A stretch of DNA of 64,000 bases from an uncultured Pelagibacteraceae bacterium (GTDB lineage: Bacteria; Pseudomonadota; Alphaproteobacteria; Pelagibacterales; Pelagibacteraceae). The position numbers and the translations under genes are program-made. The notes below the pieces were generated by a model. It was not told where the DNA came from. It saw only the letters and a program-made list of their open reading frames with translations, and searched no databases. Positions 45,225 to 54,208 of the stretch are shown in pieces (position 1 is the first letter of the stretch; the number at the start of each line of letters is the position of its first letter). Location of the stretch: assembly GCA_902598485.1 (NCBI GenBank), contig CACKBU010000001.1, positions 62,001 through 126,000 on the forward strand, written 5' to 3'.

Positions 45225-45911
45225 TTAAATTTTATTTTTATATTTTTCAGAAACAAGTTGTGAAATAATTGATAAAGCTATTTCAGATGGTGATTTTCCT
45301 CCCAACTTAATACCAATTGGCCCATTTATTTTTTCTAACTCTGCTTGTTTAAAACCAGCCTCTACCAATCTTGAGCATCTTTTTTCATGTGTTTTTTTAC
45401 TTCCAAGGGCACCAATATAAAAAAATTTATTTTTTAATGCATACTGTAACGAAGGATCATCAATTTTTGGATCGTGAGTTAAAGTAACCATAGCGGTCTT
45501 CGAATTAGTTTCTATTTCATCAAAAGCTTCATTGGGCCATTTGTTAACAATTTTTGTATCTGGAAACCTTTCTTTTGACGCAAAATATCCTCTTGGGTCA
45601 ACAATAATAATTTCAAAATTTAAATTTTTAGCAAAATCAATTAAATAAATTGAAATATCAACAGCTCCAACGATGATTACTTTAATTGGATTTTTATATG
45701 TTTGAACAAATATTTCTGAATTTTCTATTATACCATTTTTATTTAAGTTAAATATTTTTTCAATTTCCCCTGAATACTTTGAAAACATTTCACTAAGATT
45801 ATGTCCAGGAAAAAATATTTCACTTTCTCCATTAATTAAATTTGTAATGAGTGCAAATTCTTTTTTTAAAGATTTATTTTTTAAAGTTTCTCTGATTATT
45901 TCTAATTTCAT
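45225..45911 (-). CDS. XdhC C-terminal (Rossmann) domain protein
   Basis: A 228-residue protein matching the XdhC/CoxF NAD-binding-like domain: VGAVDISIYLIDFAK, VDPRGYFASKERFPD, MTLTHDPKIDDPSLQ and GALGSKKTHEKR. It is split from its CoxI-type N-terminal partner, which overlaps it by one nt. XdhC proteins bind Moco and mature xanthine-dehydrogenase-family enzymes. No such enzyme is in the window, which points to a partner elsewhere. Confidence 0.85.
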   Translation of the reverse strand: MKLEIIRETLKNKSLKKEFALITNLINGESEIFFPGHNLSEMFSKYSGEIEKIFNLNKNGIIENSEIFVQTYKNPIKVIIVGAVDISIYLIDFAKNLNFEIIIVDPRGYFASKERFPDTKIVNKWPNEAFDEIETNSKTAMVTLTHDPKIDDPSLQYALKNKFFYIGALGSKKTHEKRCSRLVEAGFKQAELEKINGPIGIKLGGKSPSEIALSIISQLVSEKYKNKI

Positions 45912-46240
45912 TATTTAATTTCTTCAATATAAATTGAAATATCACCACCACAGGCTAATCCTATTTCCCATGCATTTTCATTCGAGACATTAAAATCTAT
46001 TTTTTTACAAATTTTTTTATTTTTCATTAAAGATATACATTCTTCAACAACTTTAGCCTCCACACAGCCTCCAGAAACAGATCCTAAAAAATTTCCATCT
46101 TCACTTACTATCATTCTGCTACCAATTCCTAAAGGTGATGAACCCCATGTTTGGACAACTGTTGCTAATGAAACTTTTTTATTATTTTTTATCCAATTAT
46201 CTGCTTCTTCAAATATTTTTTTTTCAGGAAAATTACTCAT
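45911..46240 (-). CDS. XdhC/CoxI N-terminal domain protein
   Basis: A 109-residue XdhC_CoxI domain: VQTWGSSPLGIGSRMIVSEDGNFLGSVSGGCVEA and the late LACGGDISIYIEE, whose Cys residues may bind Moco. It works with the following Rossmann-domain gene as a two-piece XdhC chaperone. The gene overlaps msrQ by 4 nt upstream and the XdhC C-terminal gene by one nt. Confidence 0.85.
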   Translation of the reverse strand: MSNFPEKKIFEEADNWIKNNKKVSLATVVQTWGSSPLGIGSRMIVSEDGNFLGSVSGGCVEAKVVEECISLMKNKKICKKIDFNVSNENAWEIGLACGGDISIYIEEIK

Positions 46241-46818
46241 TTTTCAAATATTCTTTTAAAGTTTATTCTTAAAGCTAGTAAAACTGTTATTAACAAAAAG
46301 TAAAATAAAGGTTTAAAATAAATAGTTTTGGATAACCAAATAAAGTGCAAAGAACCTAAAATTGCAATTACATATATTAGTCTGTGCAATTTTTTCCAGT
46401 TTTGTTTAAGCAATATAATCATTCTTTGTGAAGAGGTTATTGTTAGTGGTATTAATAAAATCCAAGCAGCAAAGCCAACAAAAATATATTTTTTTTTTAC
46501 AACATCATCAAAAATTGGTTGCCAGCTAAATCTATAATCTATGCCAATGTAAGTTAATAAATGTAATGAGGCATAAAAAAAAACAAATAATCCCAACATT
46601 CTTCTTACTTTTACCCAATAGTTTAAATTAGTTAGTTTTTTTAATGGACTCATTGACAAAGTTAAACATATAAAAATTAAAGTCCACTCTCCTGTAAAAT
46701 GAGTAATTTCCTTTACTGGTTCTGGCCCTAATTTATTAAAAAAAATTTTATAAGTTATAACTAGAAATGGAATTGTACTTAATACGAAAATGCTTGGCTT
46801 AAAATACTTTATCATCAA
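46237..46818 (-). CDS. msrQ: MsrQ, heme-binding membrane subunit of MsrPQ
   Basis: Integral inner-membrane protein (about six hydrophobic segments, 193 aa) that passes quinone-derived electrons to MsrP for repair of periplasmic methionine sulfoxide. Histidines in helices (ITHFTGEW, ASLHLLTYIG, LHRLIYV and LHFIWLSKT) are candidate heme b ligands. Overlaps msrP by 4 nt and xdhC by 4 nt. Confidence 0.9.
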   Translation of the reverse strand: MMIKYFKPSIFVLSTIPFLVITYKIFFNKLGPEPVKEITHFTGEWTLIFICLTLSMSPLKKLTNLNYWVKVRRMLGLFVFFYASLHLLTYIGIDYRFSWQPIFDDVVKKKYIFVGFAAWILLIPLTITSSQRMIILLKQNWKKLHRLIYVIAILGSLHFIWLSKTIYFKPLFYFLLITVLLALRINFKRIFEK

Positions 46819-47720
46819 AAGTACTTTTTAAGATCCATACCAGTATATAAACTTGCTACTTCATCACCATAGCCATTAAACATTAAAGTTTTTACTCTAG
46901 GAGCCCAAACACCCTCTCCAATTATTCTTTCAGTTGCTTGTGACCATCTTGGATGATCAACATTAGGATTAACATTTGAGTAAAATCCATATTCTCTTGG
47001 GGAAGCCCACATCCATGAAGAAGTAGGCATATTTTCTACAAATTTAATTTTAACAATTGCTTTTGCACTTTTAAAACCATACTTCCAAGGAATAAAAATT
47101 CTGAATGGAGCCCCGTTTTGATTTGGAAGTTTTTTGCCATATAAACCTGTAACTACCGTAGTCAAAGGATGCATTGCTTCATCAATTCTTAAACCTTCGT
47201 TGTATGGCCAATTTAAAACAGGGTATCTTTGACCTTTCATTTGCGCAGGATCATAAACGCTTTCAAATTCAACAAATTTTGCTTTGTTAGTTGGATTAAC
47301 TTTAGAAAGTAATTTACTTAAAGAAAAACCCATCCATGGAATAACCATTGACCAACCCTCAACACATCTAAGTCTGTAAATCCTCTCCTCTGATACAAAC
47401 ATTTCAGAAATTTCCTCCATCGATAATTTTATTGGTTTTTCAACTTCACCTTCAATGCTTATATCCCATGGAGAAGTTTTAAATATTTGCGCGTTTCTAT
47501 ATGGATCACCTTTTGATGTACCAAACTCATAATAATTATTATAAGTAGTGATATCTTTGTAACTTGTTAATTTATCTCTCTCATTTGCTAATGATTTATT
47601 TGCAAACGGAATAGTTGAAATCGCCAAAGAACTTGCTCCTAAACCAATAGATTTAATAAACGATCTTCTATTTTTGTAAATTTTTTCTGGTGTGATTTCT
47701 GAGTATTTAATTTTTTTCAT
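46815..47720 (-). CDS. msrP: MsrP, periplasmic molybdoprotein methionine sulfoxide reductase
   Basis: Moco enzyme that reduces protein methionine sulfoxide in the periplasm. The 301-residue protein has a Tat-type leader (NRRSFIKSIGLGAS, RR at 18-19) and the sulfite-oxidase-like fold; Cys119 (YRLRCVEGW) should bind Mo. WMWASPREYGFYSNVNP and the late WSQATERIIG are diagnostic of YedY/MsrP. It is coupled to moaE (14-nt overlap) and msrQ. Confidence 0.94.
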   Translation of the reverse strand: MKKIKYSEITPEKIYKNRRSFIKSIGLGASSLAISTIPFANKSLANERDKLTSYKDITTYNNYYEFGTSKGDPYRNAQIFKTSPWDISIEGEVEKPIKLSMEEISEMFVSEERIYRLRCVEGWSMVIPWMGFSLSKLLSKVNPTNKAKFVEFESVYDPAQMKGQRYPVLNWPYNEGLRIDEAMHPLTTVVTGLYGKKLPNQNGAPFRIFIPWKYGFKSAKAIVKIKFVENMPTSSWMWASPREYGFYSNVNPNVDHPRWSQATERIIGEGVWAPRVKTLMFNGYGDEVASLYTGMDLKKYF

Positions 47721-48159
47721 GGACTATAGGGTTGCCTTTTAACCAATCGCTTTGATTGTCTGTGTAGTGTTCTTTTTTCCATATAGGAGACCGCTTTTTT
47801 ATTTCTTCTATAATATATCTAGATAATACATATGCTTGATCTCTGTGTTTGCATGCAACAGCAATTATAATACTAATTTCTCCAAGATTTAAATAACCTT
47901 TAGAGTGTTCTATAAAAACAGCTTTATCCTGAATATTAAGTTTTTCATCAGCCTCCTTATATATTTCCTTAAAACTTTTTATTACAAGATCATCATGACT
48001 GTCGTATGTGATACCAACTACACTTTTGTTGTTATTAAGATTTCTTACTGTACCAGTAAAATATATTGATGCTCCAAATTCGACAGAAGATATAAATCTT
48101 TCAGCATCATTTATTGATAATTTTTTATCTTTACTATCTACAATTTTTGTATGAAGCAT
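47707..48159 (-). CDS. moaE: Molybdopterin synthase large subunit MoaE
   Basis: With MoaD, converts cyclic pyranopterin monophosphate to molybdopterin. The 150-residue protein has ASIYFTGTVR, EIYKEADEK and the conserved RSPIWKKEHY segment that carries active-site Lys. It overlaps moaD by one nt and msrP by 14 nt. Confidence 0.94.
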   Translation of the reverse strand: MLHTKIVDSKDKKLSINDAERFISSVEFGASIYFTGTVRNLNNNKSVVGITYDSHDDLVIKSFKEIYKEADEKLNIQDKAVFIEHSKGYLNLGEISIIIAVACKHRDQAYVLSRYIIEEIKKRSPIWKKEHYTDNQSDWLKGNPIVHEKN

Positions 48160-48428
48160 TAACCTCCTCCTATAGGAGGTATGATACCAATTTTTTCGTT
48201 ATTTGTTATTTTATAATTGTCGCTAACAATATTATTTTTCTCCGAACAAAAAGCTGAAGAATTGACAATTTTTTTATAATTTTCATTGCCATTAAATTTT
48301 TCATCTAAATATTGAATTATTTTTTTTCGAATATCTTTTATTGTTGATTTTTCCTCCAAATCTAATTCTATCAAATTTTGTTCATTAAAATCTCTTGCAG
48401 CACCAAATAACTCAATTTTTACTTTCAT
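48159..48428 (-). CDS. moaD: Molybdopterin synthase sulfur carrier MoaD
   Basis: An 89-residue ubiquitin-like protein; the C-terminus IIPPIGGG ends in the glycine that takes up thiocarboxylate sulfur. It starts seven nt after moaC and overlaps moaE. The low similarity outside the tail is usual for MoaD. Confidence 0.92.
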   Translation of the reverse strand: MKVKIELFGAARDFNEQNLIELDLEEKSTIKDIRKKIIQYLDEKFNGNENYKKIVNSSAFCSEKNNIVSDNYKITNNEKIGIIPPIGGG

Positions 48429-48435
48429 TATATTT

Positions 48436-48981
48436 TTAAAATAGATCTTTTAAAAAATTTGGTAGACCATCTGGGTTTTTCCACAATCCATTTTTTCCAC
48501 CTTCTTTGATCAATAATTTTACATTATCAATTTTGAGGTGTGGATTAATAATTTTACTCAAATCATAAATTGTGATTAGAGCAGCATTAACACCCATGAT
48601 TGCTTCCATTTCAACTCCAGTTTTTGCATACGTTGAGACTACACAAAAAACTTCTAGAGATTTATCTTCTTCATTCATGATAATTTTTGTAGCAGTATGG
48701 TCAATTGTTAAAGGATGGCAAAGTGGAATTAATTCACTTGTTTTTTTTACACCTAAAACCGCAGAGACTTCTGCTAAGGTTATAGGATCACCTTTTGGCA
48801 TTTCTTTATTTTTTATTAACTCAAAGACTTCATCACCAACATAAATTTTTCCAGAAGCTAAAGCTCTTCTGAATGTTTCTTTTTTTTTCGAAACATCAAT
48901 CATTTTAAAAGAATTTTTTTTAAAAATTTCTTTTGCCCAATCTTTTAAATCATTATTGCTAACAATTTTTAAATTTTTCAC
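48436..48981 (-). CDS. moaC: Cyclic pyranopterin monophosphate synthase MoaC
   Basis: Second step of Moco synthesis, converting the MoaA product to cPMP. The 181-residue protein carries VSAVLGVKKTSELIPLCHPL and TGVEMEAIMGVNAAL, the MoaC signature. The N-terminal about 25 residues (KIVSNNDLKDWAKEIFKKN) are an extra extension relative to many MoaC proteins. It follows moaA by one nt. Confidence 0.95.
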   Translation of the reverse strand: MKNLKIVSNNDLKDWAKEIFKKNSFKMIDVSKKKETFRRALASGKIYVGDEVFELIKNKEMPKGDPITLAEVSAVLGVKKTSELIPLCHPLTIDHTATKIIMNEEDKSLEVFCVVSTYAKTGVEMEAIMGVNAALITIYDLSKIINPHLKIDNVKLLIKEGGKNGLWKNPDGLPNFLKDLF

Positions 48982-48982
48982 A

Positions 48983-49975
48983 TTATCCGCCAGTAGTTGA
49001 TAAATTTTTAGTTAAACCTGTTTCTCCTAGTTCTAAATGATGAGACTCTTTTTTGTAATTAAGTTGTTTTAATATTAGATCTTTAAGTTCATCTATTTGA
49101 TTATCTTTTTGCATTAAATGTCTAATGTTTATTCCTGTATTTCCAAACAAACATAATCTTAAATCCCCTTTGGCAGTTATTCTTAGTCTATTACAACTTT
49201 TACAAAAATCTTTGGAGTAGGGAGCTATCACACCAAATTTACCTTTATATTCAGGATTTATATAATTTTTTGCGGGACCTGAGTCTTTTCCAAAAGTTTG
49301 TATCACCCAATTTTTTTTATTTAAATATTCAACAAATTTATTTGCTGATACATGATATTTTTTAAAATAATCAACATTATCTCCTGTTTGCATCAATTCT
49401 ATATACCTAAAATCAATTTTATTTTTCCTAATAAAATTAGTCCAATCTTCAAAATCTTTTTCAGAATCATTTACTCCTTTAAGAAGAACTGCGTTAATTT
49501 TTATATTTTTAAAGTTTAATTTTTGTAACTTTTGAATACCATTTAGAATTTCTTGCAATCTATCGTGACCTGTTATTTGTTCAAAAATTTTAGGTTTTAA
49601 ACTATCTATACTAATATTAATTCCATCTAGGCCGCTATAACTTATCTGTTCTGCAATTTTATCTAATCGATAGCCATTTGTTGTTATAACTGTTTTTTTT
49701 ATACCTGAATTTTTTTTAATAATTTTAATAATATCCAAAAAATCTTTTCTAACTGTAGGCTCTCCACCAGTTAATCTTATCTTAGAAACCCCAAGTTCTG
49801 ACAAAGCTTTGGCAAGCCTTCCAATTTCTTCTGTGTTTATAAAAGTTCTATTATCACTTTTGTCAGTCTTATAACCGTCTGGTAAACAGTAGCCACATTT
49901 AAAGTTGCATACGTCAGAGATTGATAATCTAATGTATGGAAATTTTCTCCCAAAACTATCTTTAAGAATATTCAT
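48983..49975 (-). CDS. moaA: GTP 3',8-cyclase MoaA
   Basis: Radical SAM enzyme that starts Moco synthesis from GTP. The 330-residue protein has the first cluster motif CNFKCGYC (Cys23, 27, 30), RLTGGEPTVRKD, a second C-terminal cluster (FCKSCNRLRI then LRLCLFG) and the C-terminal Gly-Gly needed for activity. It is first of the minus-strand Moco operon; 43 nt separate it from iolG upstream. Confidence 0.96.
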   Translation of the reverse strand: MNILKDSFGRKFPYIRLSISDVCNFKCGYCLPDGYKTDKSDNRTFINTEEIGRLAKALSELGVSKIRLTGGEPTVRKDFLDIIKIIKKNSGIKKTVITTNGYRLDKIAEQISYSGLDGINISIDSLKPKIFEQITGHDRLQEILNGIQKLQKLNFKNIKINAVLLKGVNDSEKDFEDWTNFIRKNKIDFRYIELMQTGDNVDYFKKYHVSANKFVEYLNKKNWVIQTFGKDSGPAKNYINPEYKGKFGVIAPYSKDFCKSCNRLRITAKGDLRLCLFGNTGINIRHLMQKDNQIDELKDLILKQLNYKKESHHLELGETGLTKNLSTTGG

Positions 49976-50018
49976 AAATATTAGTCATTATATTATACTC
50001 TAATGTTAACAATAAGAA

Positions 50019-51032
50019 TTAAAACTTAATTTTTATTTGTTTTTTTAGTTTTAATGAGGTTGAGGCGGCATTAGCTATAATTAAAGCTCTTCTTCCATCT
50101 TCAAAACTTGATATTGGCGACTTTTTTGTTCTTGAATAAAGAGCTAATTCGTCAAGTTGAAGTCTGTAAGCATCAACATATCTATCGATAAAAAAATTTA
50201 AAAGTGGTTTTCTTTGTGATGTATTATTTTTTGTAAAAATTTCTGTTTCATTTTCTCTTTTATTTCCAGATATTAACATTCCTTTTGAGCCAAACAATTC
50301 AACTCTTTGATCATATCCAAAGCTACAGTGTCTTGAATTTGTAATTATACACTGCACACCTTTTTTTGATTTTAAAAGACATGAGGCTAATTCATAATCT
50401 TTAATTTTATCAAATCTTTTATCTGAAATATTACTAGCTGTAGTAAAAATATTTTCTATCTCATCTTTTTCTAAATAAAATCTTAGTAAGTCAAAATCAT
50501 GAATCATCATATCTTTAAATATACCTCCGGATACTTTTAAATAATTTAATGAGGGTGGTGCAGGATCTCTACTAGTGATAATTATTTTTTCAATTCTTCC
50601 AATCTTTCCTCTAATCAGTTCTTGTTTAATTGAATTATGTCCTGGATCATACCTCCTATTAAAACCTAATTGTATTTTAGGTTGATACTTTTTAATTTCT
50701 CTTAAACATTTATTAACTTTATCAATGTTTAAATCTAAAGGTTTTTCACAAAAAACTATTTTTTTGAATTTTACAGCTTCATTTATAAATTTAATGTGAG
50801 TAGAGGTACTAGATGCAATAAATATTACATCTATATTTTTGTCTCTAAAAGCTTTTGCAGTATCATTAATATTAATTGTATCAAATTTTTTTGAATATTT
50901 TTTGGCTAACTCTTTATTGATATCAAAAGTATATTTTAAATAAAAACTTTTATGGTTAGTTAAGTTTTCAGCATGCATTTGACCTATTCTACCCAGACCA
51001 AATAATGCTACGTTTATTTGATTTTTACCCAT
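50019..51032 (-). CDS. iolG: Inositol 2-dehydrogenase-like Gfo/Idh/MocA oxidoreductase
   Basis: NAD-dependent oxidation of myo-inositol (or an epimer) to 2-keto-inositol. The 337-residue protein has the GLGRIGQMH nucleotide loop, the catalytic-face CEKPLD, and the IolG-like stretch ITSRDPAPPSLNYLKVSGGIFKDMMIHDFD, whose last His is the catalytic base region. It overlaps the preceding Gfo/Idh gene by 19 nt. IolE lies divergently nearby. Exact inositol isomer is not determinable. Confidence 0.8.
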   Translation of the reverse strand: MGKNQINVALFGLGRIGQMHAENLTNHKSFYLKYTFDINKELAKKYSKKFDTININDTAKAFRDKNIDVIFIASSTSTHIKFINEAVKFKKIVFCEKPLDLNIDKVNKCLREIKKYQPKIQLGFNRRYDPGHNSIKQELIRGKIGRIEKIIITSRDPAPPSLNYLKVSGGIFKDMMIHDFDLLRFYLEKDEIENIFTTASNISDKRFDKIKDYELASCLLKSKKGVQCIITNSRHCSFGYDQRVELFGSKGMLISGNKRENETEIFTKNNTSQRKPLLNFFIDRYVDAYRLQLDELALYSRTKKSPISSFEDGRRALIIANAASTSLKLKKQIKIKF

Positions 51033-52162
51033 TTTTTATTTTTTGATGAAACCTTACACGCACTAATAAATTTTGCTGTCTCTAAACCCTCATCTTCATT
51101 TGGATAAAAGTATCTTTTTTTTGTTTTGTTTTTCAAGGAGTCTGCAAACTCTTTATAAATATTTGCAAACGCATCAAGGTACCCCTCTGGATGACCAAAT
51201 TTTATTCTAGAGAATTGCTTTGAAAATTCTGAATTATGAAATCCTCTTTCTAATAATTTTACAGCACCCTTTTCAGGATTTAATTTAAGATAATTTGGAT
51301 CATTTTGAACCCACTCTAAACTACCTTTAGAACCAAATACTCTAATTCTTAAACCATAAACACCACCTTTGGCCATTACACTTGTCCAAAACATTCCTTT
51401 AGCGCCATTGTTAAAATTGATCATAACCTGTGCATTATCATCCATTTTAATTTTTTTTGATATTTGCTTTATATCTGCAAAAACTGTTTGTCCTTTCAAA
51501 CCTGAAATATAAGAGGCTAGATGGTACGCATGAGTTCCAATTTCATTTAAAACAGCAGATGCTCCAACTATTTTATTATCAATTTTCCATTTAAGTTTTC
51601 TTTTTGCATTTTTTGAATTAATTTTTGTTCCACCAGACCAATCTTGAATATATTCAACATTAATATACTCAACTTTACCAATTTTACCCTTTTCAACTAA
51701 TTTTTTTGCTTCTCTCACCATTGGATAAGCAGAATAATTATGAGTTAGTGCATATTTTATTTTTTTATTTTTTTTAATTGCTTTGAAAAGTTTTTTTGCC
51801 TGATCTAAATTTCCTGCAAAAGGTTTATCAGAAATTATATTTATGTTTTTCGAAATAAATTTTTCAGCAATAATTTGATGACTTGATGGTGGTGTCATTA
51901 TAGCAACTACATTAATTCCATCTTTTCTCTTAGCTTCTTTTTCAGCCATATCTTTATAATTTGAGTAACATCTATCAGATGAAATCCCTATACTTTTTCC
52001 AAACTTAGTAGAAATTTTTACATTTCTTGAAAAAACTCCTGCTACTATTTCATATTGATTATCAAATCTAGATGAGATTCTATGAACATGACCTATCCAT
52101 GACCCAGGACCACCCCCAACAATTCCTAAACTTAATTTTTTAGTTTTATTTGATTTAAACAT
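51014..52162 (-). CDS. Gfo/Idh/MocA family oxidoreductase
   Basis: A 382-residue dehydrogenase with N-terminal GIVGGGPGSWIGHVHR and the SDKPFAGN (EKP-equivalent) motif, then a C-terminal beta-sheet domain. I start at ATG 52162; the frame extends further upstream but into the divergent iolE gene. It may act on inositol or another polyol given its neighbours; the substrate is unknown. It overlaps iolG by 19 nt. Confidence 0.8.
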   Translation of the reverse strand: MFKSNKTKKLSLGIVGGGPGSWIGHVHRISSRFDNQYEIVAGVFSRNVKISTKFGKSIGISSDRCYSNYKDMAEKEAKRKDGINVVAIMTPPSSHQIIAEKFISKNINIISDKPFAGNLDQAKKLFKAIKKNKKIKYALTHNYSAYPMVREAKKLVEKGKIGKVEYINVEYIQDWSGGTKINSKNAKRKLKWKIDNKIVGASAVLNEIGTHAYHLASYISGLKGQTVFADIKQISKKIKMDDNAQVMINFNNGAKGMFWTSVMAKGGVYGLRIRVFGSKGSLEWVQNDPNYLKLNPEKGAVKLLERGFHNSEFSKQFSRIKFGHPEGYLDAFANIYKEFADSLKNKTKKRYFYPNEDEGLETAKFISACKVSSKNKKWVKIK

Positions 52163-52190
52163 TGAATATATCTTAGCAAAAAAAATATTT

Positions 52191-53093
52191 ATGTCAGTAA
52201 AATTAGGAATAGCACCAATAGCATGGAGTAACGATGACATGCCAGAACTTGGGGGTGATACACCTTTGGAACAATGTTTGTTAGAAGCAAGTCAGGCAGG
52301 ATTTATTGGAATAGAGTCGGGTGGAAAATTTCCAAAGAAATCAGAGGAATTAATTCCTAAATTAAATGAGTTTAACTTAAACCTTTGTTCTGGTTGGTAT
52401 GGTGCAAATTTAAGAAAAAATACAGTAGAAGAGGAAAAAAAAGTTATACAAGATCAATTGAAATTATTTAAAGATTGTAATGCACCTTGCATTGTTTTTG
52501 CAGAAGTTGCTGGATCGATTCAAGGAGATCCAGACAAAGCGCTTTCGACTAGACCAAAAATGGATGAAGAAGAGTCTAAAAATTACTATAAAAAAATTTC
52601 GGAAATTGGCAAATATTTACAAGATCAAGGCATGCCACTTGCTTACCATCATCACATGGGGACAGTTATAGAAACCGAGGAAGATACTATAAAATTGCTA
52701 GAGAATACTGATGATAGTGTAAAACTTACTTTAGACACTGGTCATATGCTCTTTGCTCAAGGTAACTCTCTTGAAATATTAAAAAATTTTAGTGATAGGG
52801 TTATTCATATGCATTGCAAAGATATTAGAAAAAATGTTTTAGATAAATCATTGAAAGAAGATTTGAGCTTTAGAGGTGCATTTTTAGAGGGTGCTTTTAC
52901 GGTACCTGGAGATGGCTGTATTGATTACAAACCTTTATTTGATGTGTTAAAAGAAAAAAATTATTCAGGTTGGCTGGTTGTTGAAGCAGAGCAAGATCCA
53001 GCAAAAGCAAATCCTTTTGAATATGCAAAGATTGGTTATAAATATTTAACCGAGACCTTAAATAAAAGTAATATTCAGATCTTTAAAAATTAA
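52191..53093 (+). CDS. iolE: Inosose dehydratase IolE-like
   Basis: Dehydrates 2-keto-myo-inositol in inositol catabolism. The 300-residue xylose-isomerase-like TIM barrel opens with the IolE hallmark GIAPIAWSNDDMPELGGDTPLE, with metal ligands in YHHHMGT, LDTGHM, HMHCKDI and VVEAEQDP. It is divergent from the Gfo/Idh genes with a 28-nt spacer. The other iol genes (iolA, B, C, D) are not in this window. Confidence 0.88.
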   Translation: MSVKLGIAPIAWSNDDMPELGGDTPLEQCLLEASQAGFIGIESGGKFPKKSEELIPKLNEFNLNLCSGWYGANLRKNTVEEEKKVIQDQLKLFKDCNAPCIVFAEVAGSIQGDPDKALSTRPKMDEEESKNYYKKISEIGKYLQDQGMPLAYHHHMGTVIETEEDTIKLLENTDDSVKLTLDTGHMLFAQGNSLEILKNFSDRVIHMHCKDIRKNVLDKSLKEDLSFRGAFLEGAFTVPGDGCIDYKPLFDVLKEKNYSGWLVVEAEQDPAKANPFEYAKIGYKYLTETLNKSNIQIFKN

Positions 53094-53131
53094 AATCTGT
53101 TAATTAAAGTATGCTTGTTATTCCCTGCTGT

Positions 53132-54097
53132 TTATAATTTTACAATTTTAGATTTTTCTAATTTTTCTTCAAAAAAATCAATAATGTTTTGAATTGTTTC
53201 TTTTCCCATTCTTGTCATACACTCATCAGTAAAAGCTGCAGTATGCGGACTTAAGTAAACTTTTTCATTTTTAAGAAGTGGATTATTGTCGTCAGGCGGT
53301 TCTTTTTTAAAAACATCAATACCAGCTCCAAAAATTAAATTTTCATTGAGTGCCTTATCTAGATCTTCTTCATGAATGATTCCACCTCTTGCTGCATTAA
53401 TAATAATGCAAGTTTTCTTCATTGTTTTTAGTAAATCATAATTTATTAAATTTTCTGTTTTGTCTGTTAAAGGCATATGGAGTGAAATAACATCCATAGT
53501 TTTTACTGCTTCAGCTAGATCTTCTATTTTTTTTCCACCTAATTCTTCAATTTTATCTTTGTCTACAAATGGGTCATAAACAAAGACATTCATTTCAAAG
53601 CCCAGACATCTTTTGATTAAAGCTTTTCCTATTCTTCCAAAACCCATAATTAAAAAATTTTTTTTCCAAACTTCAATTGTTTTTGGTAATTTATTTCTAT
53701 CTTTAAAATTTCCTTCTCTTACTGTTTTGTCAAATAAGTCTTTTCTTTTTGCAATATTTAACAAAACAAACATTACATGTTCTGCAACTGTAACAGCATT
53801 AGCATTAGCTGTAATTGCTATTTTAATATCTTTTTCTTTAGCTTTTTTTAAATCGATATTGTCATAACCAACACCATGTCTTGAAATAATTTTTAAATTT
53901 TTTGCTTCTTCAAATACTTCTCCAGGAAGCTTTGCAATTCTTATTGATGCGCCATCACAATCTTTTAATTTTGATTTTAAATTTTTTACAGAAGTATCAT
54001 CAGTTACTTCAACATCAAAATTAGGATGGTTATTAATTAATTCCATCCCTTTTTCATGGACTTTTTGAATAATTAATATCTTTTTTTTATTACTCAT
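53132..54097 (-). CDS. D-isomer-specific 2-hydroxyacid dehydrogenase
   Basis: NAD-dependent oxidation/reduction of a 2-hydroxyacid. The 321-residue protein has the GFGRIGKAL nucleotide loop and the Arg/Glu/His triad regions INAARGG, FKKEPPDD and LSPHTAAFT. It resembles 3-phosphoglycerate dehydrogenase without the regulatory ACT domain. Convergent with iolE and near a TRAP transporter, so a role in using imported carboxylates is plausible but inferred. Confidence 0.85.
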   Translation of the reverse strand: MSNKKKILIIQKVHEKGMELINNHPNFDVEVTDDTSVKNLKSKLKDCDGASIRIAKLPGEVFEEAKNLKIISRHGVGYDNIDLKKAKEKDIKIAITANANAVTVAEHVMFVLLNIAKRKDLFDKTVREGNFKDRNKLPKTIEVWKKNFLIMGFGRIGKALIKRCLGFEMNVFVYDPFVDKDKIEELGGKKIEDLAEAVKTMDVISLHMPLTDKTENLINYDLLKTMKKTCIIINAARGGIIHEEDLDKALNENLIFGAGIDVFKKEPPDDNNPLLKNEKVYLSPHTAAFTDECMTRMGKETIQNIIDFFEEKLEKSKIVKL

Positions 54098-54208
54098 AAT
54101 TGTATATAAATTTTTTAGAGAGCAATTTTAATACGAGAATTATTCTATAAAGTAAATTAGTTTTTTGATTAAAGTTGTATTTATTAAATATTTAAAATAA
54201 ATTTAGCT

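Noticed and set aside
51014-52240. Longer start for the second Gfo/Idh gene (52240)
   Set aside because: The extra 26 residues run antisense into iolE and have no similarity to the family; the ATG at 52162 is followed directly by the nucleotide-binding region.
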